In this document: positions 6,632 to 12,327 of the stretch, one piece after another
How the letters are laid out: each line of letters begins with the position of its first letter
Position numbering within the stretch: the first letter of the stretch is position 1
Made by a program: the position numbers and the translations under genes
From: Actinomycetota bacterium
GTDB lineage: Bacteria; Actinomycetota; Thermoleophilia; Gaiellales; Gaiellaceae
Reading direction: 5' to 3'
DNA length: 17,496 nucleotides
NCBI GenBank assembly: GCA_019236545.1
Contig: JAFAIV010000341.1
Span: forward strand, 1 to 17,496
The notes under the pieces: generated by a model
What the model was told of the DNA's origin: nothing
The model's database searches: none
Seen by the model: only the letters and a program-made list of their open reading frames with translations

Positions 6632-7159
6632 GTGCTGCTCGCGGGCCTCTCGACCGGACATCTGATCGGACTGATCGTCGTCGCGGCCGCGTTCATCGCC
6701 TTCGCCCTCTTCTCGTCCTTCGTGGCACCGAAGATCTGGCCCGATTTCCCCGGCAAGAACGGGCTCGCCCCGTTCACGATCGCGTGCTTCGTCATGTTCG
6801 CCGCGATGATCTCCGCCGTCGCCGTCTTCGGCCGCGACGCGCCGGAGGCCAAGGCGTCCGAGTCCGCGTCCGCGCAGACGGCCGCCGCGTCGGTGCCCGT
6901 CAAGGAGGTCGAGTTCAAGATCACGGTCGCGAAGTCGGTCAAGGCCGGCAAGACGACCTTCGTCGTCACGAACGCCGGCAAGATCCAGCACAACCTCGCG
7001 ATCTCGGGCCCCGGCGTGAAGCAGACGTCGACGGCGCTGATCAACCCGGGCGCGAAGGCGAGCCTGACGGTGACCCTGAAGAAGGGCACGTACACCGTCT
7101 GGTGCACCGTTCCCGGCCACAAGGCCGCGGGCATGGTCGCCACCGTTTCGGCCTCCTGA
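6632..7159 (+). CDS. Membrane-anchored cupredoxin (blue copper protein)
   Basis: A 175-aa protein. Two N-terminal membrane helices (about 10-32 and 46-66) are followed by an Ala/Ser linker (70-88) and a C-terminal cupredoxin domain (90-175). The type 1 copper ligands are visible: H120 (IQHNLAI), C158, H163 and M168 in VWCTVPGHKAAGM. The C-x4-H-x4-M spacing is typical of plastocyanin-like domains. Likely an extracytoplasmic electron carrier or copper-binding partner of a respiratory complex. It begins 17 nt after the DUF4349 stop, so it is probably in the sigma-factor operon. The start is GTG, preceded by a TAGGGA run. A role in copper or redox stress sensed by the sigma system is possible but inferred. 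Confidence 0.88.
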   Translation: MLLAGLSTGHLIGLIVVAAAFIAFALFSSFVAPKIWPDFPGKNGLAPFTIACFVMFAAMISAVAVFGRDAPEAKASESASAQTAAASVPVKEVEFKITVAKSVKAGKTTFVVTNAGKIQHNLAISGPGVKQTSTALINPGAKASLTVTLKKGTYTVWCTVPGHKAAGMVATVSAS

Positions 7160-7188
7160 GGCGTCCCGAGCCCCGTCCGGGGGTGCGC

Positions 7189-7194
7189 TATTTT
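7189..7194 (+). promoter_or_regulatory. Possible -10 of tRNA-Ser(GCT)
   Basis: TATTTT, AT-rich in a GC-rich setting, ends 9 nt before the tRNA 5' end. No clear -35. Confidence 0.35.
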
Positions 7195-7203
7195 GTCGGC
7201 TCC

Positions 7204-7294
7204 GGAGAAGTGGCCGAGTGGCTGAAGGCGGCGCCCTGCTAAGGCGTTAGGTGGGGAAATCCCTGCCTCGAGGGTTCGAATCCCTCCTTCTCCG
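7204..7294 (+). tRNA. tRNA-Ser(GCT)
   Basis: A 91-nt class II tRNA. The acceptor is GGAGAAG paired with CTTCTCC, discriminator G (7294). The anticodon loop CTGCTAA gives GCT, reading AGC/AGU. A long variable arm (around TTAGGTGGGGAAATCCCTGCC) and the T-loop TTCGAAT are present. CCA is not encoded. Confidence 0.95.
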
Positions 7295-7318
7295 CTTCGC
7301 GTACCATGCCTCGGCCGC

Positions 7319-7407
7319 GGAGGGGTGGCAGAGCGGTCGAATGCGGCGGTCTCGAAAACCGTTATCCGTCGTTAGGCGGATCGAGGGTTCAAATCCCTCC
7401 CCCTCCG
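7319..7407 (+). tRNA. tRNA-Ser(CGA)
   Basis: An 89-nt class II tRNA starting 24 nt after tRNA-Ser(GCT). The acceptor is GGAGGGG paired with CCCCTCC, discriminator G (7407). The anticodon loop CTCGAAA gives CGA, reading UCG. The variable arm is long and the T-arm is GAGGG-TTCAAAT-CCCTC. The anticodon stem has one G-T pair (GCGGT/ACCGT). Confidence 0.95.
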
Positions 7408-7451
7408 CTTCACACCTCGCAACCCGAACGGATGAGCGCCGCTCGGCTCGA

Positions 7452-7457
7452 TAGGGT
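7452..7457 (+). promoter_or_regulatory. -10 element of the OppC-like gene
   Basis: TAGGGT followed by 6 nt and GTG at 7464. It supports a leaderless GTG start over the in-frame ATG at 7497. Confidence 0.5.
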
Positions 7458-7463
7458 CGTGGC

Positions 7464-8399
7464 GTGGAGGCGGTCGCCTCGGCGGGCTCGGGATCGATGG
7501 AGGAGACGGTACGGCGCGGTCCGTGGCGGCAGGCTGCCGACCGGTTCCGAAGGCGGCCTCTCGGGGTCGCGGCGCTCGCGTTCGTCCTCGTGCTGCTCGT
7601 CGTCGGGCTGCTCGCGCCGGTGCTCGCGCCGTACCAGGTCGGCCAGATCTTCGTCGAGCTCGTCTCGCGCCCGCAGAAGCCGCTCTCGCCGGGCCATCTG
7701 CTCGGCACCGACCCGCTCGGGCGCGACTTCCTGACGCAGCTGCTCTGGGCCGTGCGGGAGACGACGGTCACCGGCTTCTTCTGCGCCGGTCTCGCGACCG
7801 CGCTCGGCGTCGTCCTCGGTGTTCTCACCGGCACGGTCGGCGGCGCGCTCGAGGCCGCGGTGGCGTCGCTGTCGCGTGTGATCGTCGCCGTGCCCGCGAT
7901 CATCGTCCTCGGCTACGTCTCGACCCGGGAGCCGACTCTGCTCTCGCCCTTCCAGAATGCGCTGTGGGTGGCGCTCGTCCTCTGGCCGGGCGTCGCCCGG
8001 GTCGTCGCCGAGAACGTGGCGTCGCTGCAGGGGCGCGAGTTCGTGGAGGCCGCCCACGCGGCCGGCGCGTCGCGGCCGCGGATCGTCGTGCGGCACCTCC
8101 TGCCCAACCTCTCCGGGCCGATCGTCGTGGGGGCGACGTCCCTCGTCGCGCAGGGCATCGTCGTCGTCGCGACCGTCCAGTACCTCGGCTTCTCGGCGAA
8201 CCAGTCGAACTCGCCCACCCTCGGCGGCCTCGTCGCGGACGCGACCCGGGCCCAGCAGCTCGTCCTGTCCCAGGCGGTCGACCTCGGCGGGATCTGGTGG
8301 CTCTACGTCTTCCCGTCCGCGCTGCTCGTGGCGCTCCTGCTCGCGGTCACCTTCCTCGGCGACGTGCTCGACGAGGCGCTGAACCCGGCCGCCGGCTAG
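7464..8399 (+). CDS. OppC/DppC-like ABC transporter permease
   Basis: A 311-aa inner-membrane permease of the peptide/nickel (PepT) ABC importer class. The N-terminal RFRRRPLGVAALAFVLVLLVVGLLAPVLAPY matches the OppC opening, and LLGTDPLGRDFLTQLLW (about 80-96) is the OppC-specific GTDxxGRDxxS/T-like motif. The ATPase-contact EAA loop is EFVEAAHAAGASRPRIVVRHLLPN (192-215), with the key E-A-A---G and L-P. About six helices. Normally OppC sits beside OppB, two ATPases and a binding protein. Here the only partner is an OppB-like gene convergent on the other strand, sharing the CTAG stop. The GTG is chosen from the -10 spacing; ATG 7497 would shorten it by 11 residues. Substrate not inferable. Confidence 0.88.
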   Translation: MEAVASAGSGSMEETVRRGPWRQAADRFRRRPLGVAALAFVLVLLVVGLLAPVLAPYQVGQIFVELVSRPQKPLSPGHLLGTDPLGRDFLTQLLWAVRETTVTGFFCAGLATALGVVLGVLTGTVGGALEAAVASLSRVIVAVPAIIVLGYVSTREPTLLSPFQNALWVALVLWPGVARVVAENVASLQGREFVEAAHAAGASRPRIVVRHLLPNLSGPIVVGATSLVAQGIVVVATVQYLGFSANQSNSPTLGGLVADATRAQQLVLSQAVDLGGIWWLYVFPSALLVALLLAVTFLGDVLDEALNPAAG

Positions 8400-9382
8400 G
8401 CGCGGCCGATCCGCGGGTCGAGCGCGCCCGCCAGCGCCTCGCCGGCGAACGAGAAGAGGCAGACGAGCACCGCCGCCACGGTGACGATCGCCGTCAGCTC
8501 GAACGGGTCGGCGTCACCGAGCGCGGCGAGGAACGTCGACGCGAGCCCGCCGCTGTGGAAGACGCCGTCGGCCGCCAGGGAGGCGCCGAGCACCGCTCCC
8601 ATCTCCAGCGAGAGGAGCGAGACGAGCGGCGCGAGCGCGGCCCGCAGCGCGTGCCGGTGGACGACGCGCCGCTCGCTGAGGCCCTTCGCGCGCGCGACCA
8701 CGACGTACGGCTGCCCGAGCTCCACGATCACCGACGAGCGGAGGAAGCGGGCGTAGACGCCGATCAGCCCGAGCGCGAGCGCGACGGCCGGCACGGTCAG
8801 GTGGCGCACCCAGTCGACCGCGCCGCCCTGCGGCGGGCCGTTCTCCAGCCAGACGTCGGTCTGGGACGCCGCGCCGACCAGCGACCGCTGCAGCAGGTCG
8901 CCGATCAGGAACGTCGGCACCGCCGCGCCGAGGTACGCGAGGAAGCGCCACGAGACATCCATCCGGAAGCGCTGCCGGCGGGCCGAGGACGTGCCGAGCA
9001 GCGAGCTGCCGATCAGGACGAGCAGGAGGGCGCCGCCGACGAGCGCGGCCGTGATCCCCATCGAGTGCCACAACGTCGGGCCTATCGGCTGCCCCTCCGA
9101 GCGCAGCCGGATCGGGAAGCCCGCGGCGACGTCGGTCGAGACCGTGTTCCCGAAGCCGTGGTGCAGGACGCCGGTCGCCCAGTGCCACCAGCGGGAGACG
9201 GGATCGTCCTTCAGGTGGTAGTGGGCGAGGACGAACTGGCGTGCCGCGTGCCCGTGCGGCGTCGTGTCGAGCACCATCGGCCCCGTCGGGTCGAGCGGCG
9301 AGAAGGCCAGGAAGGCGAGGAACGAGACCGCGACGACGGTGGCGGCCGTCAGCACGAGCCGCCGCAGGACGTACCGACCCAC
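8396..9382 (-). CDS. OppB/DppB-like ABC transporter permease
   Basis: A 328-aa permease of the same importer class. It begins with the OppB-type YVLRRLVLTAATVVAVSFLAFLAF helix, and an extracytoplasmic region (30-100) follows with LHHGFGNTVST in place of the usual DLGxS. Helices are near 105-130, 147-168, 195-215, 250-275 and 295-320. The EAA loop is YVVVARAKGLSERRVVHRHALRAALAP (226-252), a near-standard OppB sequence, so coupling to an ATPase is probably intact. A TAGATT -10 lies 7 nt before the GTG start. It is transcribed towards the OppC-like gene and its TAG stop overlaps that gene's TAG by three bases within CTAG. No ATPase or solute-binding gene is nearby, so partners must be encoded elsewhere. 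Confidence 0.88.
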   Translation of the reverse strand: MGRYVLRRLVLTAATVVAVSFLAFLAFSPLDPTGPMVLDTTPHGHAARQFVLAHYHLKDDPVSRWWHWATGVLHHGFGNTVSTDVAAGFPIRLRSEGQPIGPTLWHSMGITAALVGGALLLVLIGSSLLGTSSARRQRFRMDVSWRFLAYLGAAVPTFLIGDLLQRSLVGAASQTDVWLENGPPQGGAVDWVRHLTVPAVALALGLIGVYARFLRSSVIVELGQPYVVVARAKGLSERRVVHRHALRAALAPLVSLLSLEMGAVLGASLAADGVFHSGGLASTFLAALGDADPFELTAIVTVAAVLVCLFSFAGEALAGALDPRIGRA

Positions 9383-9389
9383 GGCGCTG

Positions 9390-9395
9390 AATCTA
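9390..9395 (-). promoter_or_regulatory. -10 element of the OppB-like gene
   Basis: TAGATT on the minus strand, 7 nt before the GTG at 9382. It lies back to back with the tRNA-Ser(GGA) -10. Confidence 0.5.
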
Positions 9396-9401
9396 CAGCG
9401 A

Positions 9402-9407
9402 TACCCT
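9402..9407 (+). promoter_or_regulatory. -10 element of tRNA-Ser(GGA)
   Basis: TACCCT ends 10 nt before the tRNA 5' end, a good distance for a tRNA start site. No clear -35. Confidence 0.4.
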
Positions 9408-9417
9408 GACGCCGCTC

Positions 9418-9506
9418 GGAGAGGTGTCCGAGTGGTCTAAGGAGCGCGACTGGAAATCGCGTAGGTGCTGAAAGGTGCCTCGCGGGTTCAAATCCCGCCC
9501 TCTCCG
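9418..9506 (+). tRNA. tRNA-Ser(GGA)
   Basis: An 89-nt class II tRNA. The acceptor is GGAGAGG paired with CCTCTCC, discriminator G (9506). The anticodon loop CTGGAAA between GCGAC/TCGCG-type strands gives GGA, reading UCC/UCU. The variable arm is long and the T-arm is GCGGG-TTCAAAT-CCCGC. CCA is not encoded. Confidence 0.95.
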
Positions 9507-9519
9507 CTGTCCGCCTGGA

Positions 9520-9545
9520 GAGCCGCCGCCCGGAGGCGGCGGCTC
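9520..9545 (+). terminator. Strong hairpin after tRNA-Ser(GGA)
   Basis: A perfect 11-bp stem, GAGCCGCCGCC (9520-9530) and GGCGGCGGCTC (9535-9545), with a CGGA loop, 13 nt after the tRNA. There is no T-tract, as is common for actinobacterial terminators. It could serve both the tRNA and the convergent yceI-like gene that ends at 9558. Confidence 0.65.
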
Positions 9546-9557
9546 ACGGGCGGCGCA

Positions 9558-10052
9558 TCAGACGAGCCGCGCGCGGACGTGCAGCGTGGTCAGGCCGCGG
9601 ATCATCCCGAGCTGGCCCGCGCTCATCCCGAGCGCGCGCGGGTCGACCGTCGTGGTCGCCTCGAGCTCCAGCTCGTCGCCGGCCTCGCGCTTCTGCGCCT
9701 CGAAGGTGAGCGGGACGCGCGTGCCGCGCGCCTCGAGCTCGCCGCTGACGCGGACGATGCCGCCGTCGAACTCGGTCACGTTCGTCGAGGTGAAGCGGAC
9801 GTGCGGGTGCTTCTCGACATGGAAGAAGTCCTCCGAGCGCAGGTGGTGGTCGCGCTTCGTGTTCTTCGTGTCGAGGCTCGCGCCGTCGATCTTCAGGTCG
9901 ATGCTGCGGCCGTCGTACGTGCCCTCGAGGCTGTCGAAGTGGCCGTGGACGGTCATCAGGCCCCAGAACGTCTTCTGCGCGAACTCGGCCGTCGAGCGGG
10001 CCGGGTCGAGCGTCCAGACCTTCGTCCGGGGTTCGTAGGCGGTGGTGGCCAT
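9558..10052 (-). CDS. YceI-family protein (lipocalin-like, isoprenoid-binding fold)
   Basis: A 164-aa YceI-like domain protein. The whole length fits the family: WTLDPARSTAEFAQKTFWGLMTVHGHFDSLEGTYDG at the start, LKIDGASLDTKNTKRDHHLRSEDFFHVEKHPHVRFTSTNV in the middle (the DxHLxSxDFFdvexyPxitF signature), and GELEARGTRVPLTFEAQ later. Characterised relatives bind polyprenoids or amides in a beta-barrel. No signal peptide is visible, so this copy is probably cytosolic, unlike periplasmic E. coli YceI. Start: ATG with a clear SD (AGGAG at 10059-10063, 6 nt spacing). Two palindromes matching TetR-type operators lie upstream, and the TetR gene is immediately upstream on the same strand, so repression by that regulator is likely. 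Confidence 0.92.
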   Translation of the reverse strand: MATTAYEPRTKVWTLDPARSTAEFAQKTFWGLMTVHGHFDSLEGTYDGRSIDLKIDGASLDTKNTKRDHHLRSEDFFHVEKHPHVRFTSTNVTEFDGGIVRVSGELEARGTRVPLTFEAQKREAGDELELEATTTVDPRALGMSAGQLGMIRGLTTLHVRARLV

Positions 10053-10074
10053 GCGGTGCTCCTGTCTCTCCTAT

Positions 10075-10096
10075 AAACGGAGACTGTTCTCCGTTT
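10075..10096. promoter_or_regulatory. TetR-type operator O1, upstream of yceI-like gene
   Basis: A palindrome with perfect 9-bp arms AAACGGAGA and TCTCCGTTT and a 4-bp centre. It overlaps the TTATAG-like AT-rich stretch that is the best candidate -10 for the yceI-like gene, so binding would block it. Confidence 0.75.
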
Positions 10097-10115
10097 CAAG
10101 GAGACAGTAGCAAAG

Positions 10116-10137
10116 AAACGGACACTCATGTCCGTTT
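10116..10137. promoter_or_regulatory. TetR-type operator O2, upstream of yceI-like gene
   Basis: A palindrome with perfect 9-bp arms AAACGGACA and TGTCCGTTT and a 4-bp centre. Its centre is 41 bp from O1, about four helical turns, so two dimers could bind the same face. Confidence 0.75.
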
Positions 10138-10149
10138 TTGTCCGCAGCG

Positions 10150-10698
10150 CTAGCGCCGGGTGGAGAAGCCCTCGATCGCGAGCGAGAGCACGCGGGTCGC
10201 GGTGCTCGCGCGGGCGGCGGGGTCGTGCTCGCGCGCGAGCGCGCCGTCGATCATCGAAAGCAGGAGGAGCATGTCGTCGACGGTCAGGTCGGGGCGGACG
10301 TAACCGGCGGCCTTGGCCTGCTTGAGGCCGCGTGCGATCACGTCCTCGAGCCGTCGCTGAAGCGGGGCGAACGCCTCGCCGCCCGCGTGCGCGCACTGCA
10401 CCAGGCCGTGGAAACGAGCCATCGTGTCGACGAGCGACCGCATCACGACGAAGAAGCCGTCCGGCTCGTCCGCGTGGTCGGCGGCGACCCGCTCGAGCTC
10501 CTCGATCCACTCCTCCGACAGCGCCGCGACGAGCGCGTCCCGGTCGGCGAAGTTGCGGTAGACGGTCGCCTGGCCGACGCCGGCGCGCTTCGCGATGTCG
10601 AGCATCGCCACGTCGCCGGACTCCGAGAACAGCGAGCGCGCGGCGGCGAGGATCGCCTCACGGTTGCGCTGCGCGTCCTTCCTCGTCGAGATCGCCAT
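10150..10698 (-). CDS. TetR-family transcriptional regulator
   Basis: A 182-aa one-domain-plus-ligand-pocket repressor. The N-terminal HTH is at about residues 10-56: RNREAILAAARSLFSESGDVAMLDIAKRAGVGQATVYRNFADRDALVAAL, a classic TetR signature. The remaining all-helical part (60-180) is the ligand-binding and dimerisation domain, unassignable to a ligand. Start: ATG with a TATACT -10 exactly 7 nt upstream, hence leaderless. A diverged operator copy (O3) sits just upstream of this -10, and two stronger copies precede the yceI-like gene. The simplest reading is autorepression plus control of the yceI-like gene. Confidence 0.93.
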   Translation of the reverse strand: MAISTRKDAQRNREAILAAARSLFSESGDVAMLDIAKRAGVGQATVYRNFADRDALVAALSEEWIEELERVAADHADEPDGFFVVMRSLVDTMARFHGLVQCAHAGGEAFAPLQRRLEDVIARGLKQAKAAGYVRPDLTVDDMLLLLSMIDGALAREHDPAARASTATRVLSLAIEGFSTRR

Positions 10699-10705
10699 GC
10701 GCCGA

Positions 10706-10711
10706 AGTATA
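10706..10711 (-). promoter_or_regulatory. -10 element of the tetR gene
   Basis: TATACT on the minus strand followed by 7 nt and ATG at 10698. A near-consensus -10. Confidence 0.6.
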
Positions 10712-10713
10712 CG

Positions 10714-10735
10714 AAGCGGACGGATGTCTCCGTAT
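10714..10735. promoter_or_regulatory. TetR-type operator O3, upstream of tetR
   Basis: A weaker palindrome: on the minus strand, half-site ATACGGAGA, a 4-bp centre, then CGTCCGCTT. It shares the CGGA core and 22-bp layout of O1 and O2. It lies between the expected -35 and the -10 of tetR, suiting autorepression. Confidence 0.6.
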
Positions 10736-10747
10736 CGCGCGAAGGAC

Positions 10748-11038
10748 TCAGTCGTGGATGCGGGCGATCAGCTCGCCGCGCTTCACGACCTTCTGGTTCG
10801 TCCCCGCGAGCCGCACGTCGTGGCCCGAGTCCTTCGGGAACAGCACCTTGTCGCCCGGCGCGACGCCCTCCGCGTCAGGGCCCGCGGCGATGACGATCCC
10901 GCTGCGGCACTGCGCCTCGAGGCTCGCCGGCAGGATCAGCCCGGCGCGCGTCTCGGCCTCCTCCTCGGCGTATTCGATGACGACGAAGTCGTCGAGCGGC
11001 TCGAGCGTCAGGCGCGTCGGGCGGGGATCCTCCAGCAC
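10748..11038 (-). CDS. GroES-like co-chaperonin (cpn10), orphan copy
   Basis: A 96-aa protein of the cpn10 family's normal size. RLTLEPLDDFVVIEYAEEEAETRAGLILPAS matches the first strand and mobile loop (R-x-x-P-L-x-D...E-x-x-T-x-x-G-L-x-L-P). GIVIAAGP, VAPGDKVLFPKDSG and VVKRGELIARI match the later core. It diverges from housekeeping GroES, for example at LEAQCRSG. No groEL is adjacent. The start is set at a GTG 7 nt after a TATGGT -10, consistent with other genes here. An ATG at 11050 is in frame but sits inside that hexamer. It is followed 49 bp later by tetR on the same strand, and it is divergent from the primase-polymerase gene with overlapping -10s. Confidence 0.8.
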   Translation of the reverse strand: MLEDPRPTRLTLEPLDDFVVIEYAEEEAETRAGLILPASLEAQCRSGIVIAAGPDAEGVAPGDKVLFPKDSGHDVRLAGTNQKVVKRGELIARIHD

Positions 11039-11045
11039 TGCGTCC

Positions 11046-11051
11046 ACCATA
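11046..11051 (-). promoter_or_regulatory. -10 element of the GroES-like gene
   Basis: TATGGT on the minus strand, 7 nt before the GTG at 11038. It overlaps the opposing -10 of the primase-polymerase gene. Confidence 0.5.
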
Positions 11052-11053
11052 CT
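11048..11053 (+). promoter_or_regulatory. -10 element of the primase-polymerase gene
   Basis: CATACT followed by 7 nt and GTG at 11061. Weaker first base but the same spacing as other promoters here. It shares four bases with the opposing -10. Confidence 0.4.
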
Positions 11054-11060
11054 CCCAGCG

Positions 11061-12083
11061 GTGGCGCCGTCCCCCTTCGTCGAGCTGGACGTCGAGGGTC
11101 GCACCGTCAAGGTGACGAACCCCGACAAGGTCTTCTTCCGCGCGCGCGGGGAGACGAAGCTCGACCTCGTCCGGTACTACCTCTCGGTGGCCGACGGGAT
11201 CGTGCGCGCGCTGTACGAGCGGCCGACCCAGCTCAAGCGGCACCCGGACGGCGCCGAGGGTGAGGCGATCTACCAGAAGCGCGTCCCGGAGAAGCGCCCG
11301 GACTGGATCGAGACCGCGACAGTCACGTTTCCGTCCGGGCGCACCGCCGACGAGCTGTGCGTCACGGAGGTCGCGCACGTGGCGTGGGCCGCGAACCTCG
11401 GGACGCTCGACTTCCACCCGTGGCCGTCGCGGCGGCGCGACGTCGAGCATCCGGACGAGCTGCGCATCGACATCGACCCGCAGCCGGGGACGGACTTCGG
11501 CGACGCGAAGAGGGTCGCGGCGATCGTCCACGAGACGCTCGACGAGCTCGGCTTCACCGGCTGGCCGAAGACCTCCGGCAACCGCGGCATCCACATCGCG
11601 TGCCGGATCGAGCCGAGCTGGGGCTTCCGCGAGGTGCGCCGCTGCGCGCTCGCGTTCGCGCGCGAGGTCGAGCGGCGCGCGCCCGAGCTCGTCACGACGG
11701 CCTGGTGGAAGGAGGAGCGCGGCGAGAAGGTCTTCATCGACTACAACCAGAACGCCCGCGACCGCACGATCGCGAGCGCGTACTCGGTCCGCGCGCGCCC
11801 GGACGCGACGGTCTCCGCGCCCTTCCGCTGGGACGAGCTCGAGGGGATCGAGACCGAGGACTTCACGATGGCGACGATGCCCGCGCGGTTCGCCGAGCTC
11901 GGCGACGTCCAGGCGGGGATCGACGCCGCCGTGAACGACCTGCGGAAGCTGCAGGAGTGGGTCGAGCGCGAGGAGGCGGCAGGCGTCGGCGAGGCGCCGT
12001 ACCCGCCGAACTTCCCGAAGATGCCGGGCGAGCCGAAGCGCGTCCAGCCCTCTCGCGCGAAGAAGTCCGTCAAGGAGACTTGA
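11061..12083 (+). CDS. LigD-type primase-polymerase, stand-alone (PrimPolC-like)
   Basis: A 340-aa archaeo-eukaryotic primase-superfamily polymerase of the LigD PolDom type. VKVTNPDKVFF (16-26) and DLVRYYLSVADGIVRAL open the domain. The metal-binding motif is RIDIDP, with D137 and D139. SGNRGIHI (172-179) supplies the nucleotide-binding S/H, and D227 in VFIDYNQN is the third acidic residue. All catalytic residues appear intact. There is no fused ligase or nuclease domain, so it resembles mycobacterial Prim-PolC, which works with LigC in short gap filling and repair. A LigC-type ligase lies 1.4 kb away on the other strand, and no Ku gene is in the window. The C-terminal tail is basic. The gene ends within an inverted repeat of the next promoter. 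Confidence 0.9.
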   Translation: MAPSPFVELDVEGRTVKVTNPDKVFFRARGETKLDLVRYYLSVADGIVRALYERPTQLKRHPDGAEGEAIYQKRVPEKRPDWIETATVTFPSGRTADELCVTEVAHVAWAANLGTLDFHPWPSRRRDVEHPDELRIDIDPQPGTDFGDAKRVAAIVHETLDELGFTGWPKTSGNRGIHIACRIEPSWGFREVRRCALAFAREVERRAPELVTTAWWKEERGEKVFIDYNQNARDRTIASAYSVRARPDATVSAPFRWDELEGIETEDFTMATMPARFAELGDVQAGIDAAVNDLRKLQEWVEREEAAGVGEAPYPPNFPKMPGEPKRVQPSRAKKSVKET

Positions 12084-12084
12084 C
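12069..12084. promoter_or_regulatory. Inverted repeat at the 3' end of the primase-polymerase gene
   Basis: GTCAAG (12069-12074) and CTTGAC (12079-12084) with a 4-bp centre, spanning the gene's stop codon. The same half-sites recur at 12096-12101 and 12124-12129, suggesting a second regulator site. The right arm includes most of the -35 of the next gene. Confidence 0.5.
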
Positions 12085-12108
12085 AGCGCCGCAGTGTCAA
12101 GCTAGCTT
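12080..12108 (+). promoter_or_regulatory. Promoter of the XRE-regulator operon
   Basis: A consensus -35 TTGACA (12080-12085), a 17-bp spacer and -10 TAGCTT (12103-12108). This is the best classical sigma-70 promoter in the window. The expected start is near 12115, inside the palindrome. Confidence 0.7.
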
Positions 12109-12129
12109 TACATGTAAAGCGAACTTGAC
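12096..12129. promoter_or_regulatory. Nested palindromic operator upstream of the XRE gene
   Basis: A 34-bp symmetric element: outer arms GTCAAG (12096-12101) and CTTGAC (12124-12129), with the perfect 14-bp palindrome CTTTACATGTAAAG (12106-12119) at the shared centre. It overlaps the -10 and start site and abuts the ATG. Likely the autoregulatory site of the XRE protein. Confidence 0.7.
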
Positions 12130-12327
12130 ATGGAGAACGACGTGAGAGAGCTGAGGACGGAGCGGGGCCTCTCCCAGGGGGAGCTGGCCCAGGCGCTCGA
12201 CGTGTCGCGGCAGACGATCAACTCGATCGAGAAGGGCCGCTACGTCCCGTCGCTCGGCCTCGCGCTCGCGATCGGCCGCTTCTTCGGGCGGCCGGTCGAG
12301 CAGATCTTCCGAGAGGAGACGGCATGA
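12130..12327 (+). CDS. Small XRE-family HTH regulator
   Basis: A 65-aa protein that is almost entirely a Cro/C1-type HTH: VRELRTERGLSQGELAQALDVSRQTINSIEKGRYVPSLGLALAIGRFF (5-52), then PVEQIF. It matches the common short XRE group (SRQTINxIExGxYxPSLxLAxxIAxxF) usually paired with a small membrane protein, which is exactly the arrangement here. Its stop overlaps the next ATG (ATGA at 12324-12327). A strong promoter with a nested palindrome over the start site indicates autoregulation. The ATG at 12130 is favoured since upstream sequence is promoter. What signal it responds to is unknown. Confidence 0.92.
   Translation: MENDVRELRTERGLSQGELAQALDVSRQTINSIEKGRYVPSLGLALAIGRFFGRPVEQIFREETA

Noticed and set aside
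8400..9409. Plus-strand continuation of a long open frame beyond the OppC-like gene
   Set aside because: Charged low-complexity translation antisense to the OppB-like gene, whose motifs are clear on the minus strand.
7319..9506. Phage-type attachment sites formed by repeated tRNA-Ser 3' ends
   Set aside because: The T-arm sequences of the tRNAs are similar because both are serine tRNAs. There is no exact extended direct repeat and no integrase or mobile gene between them.
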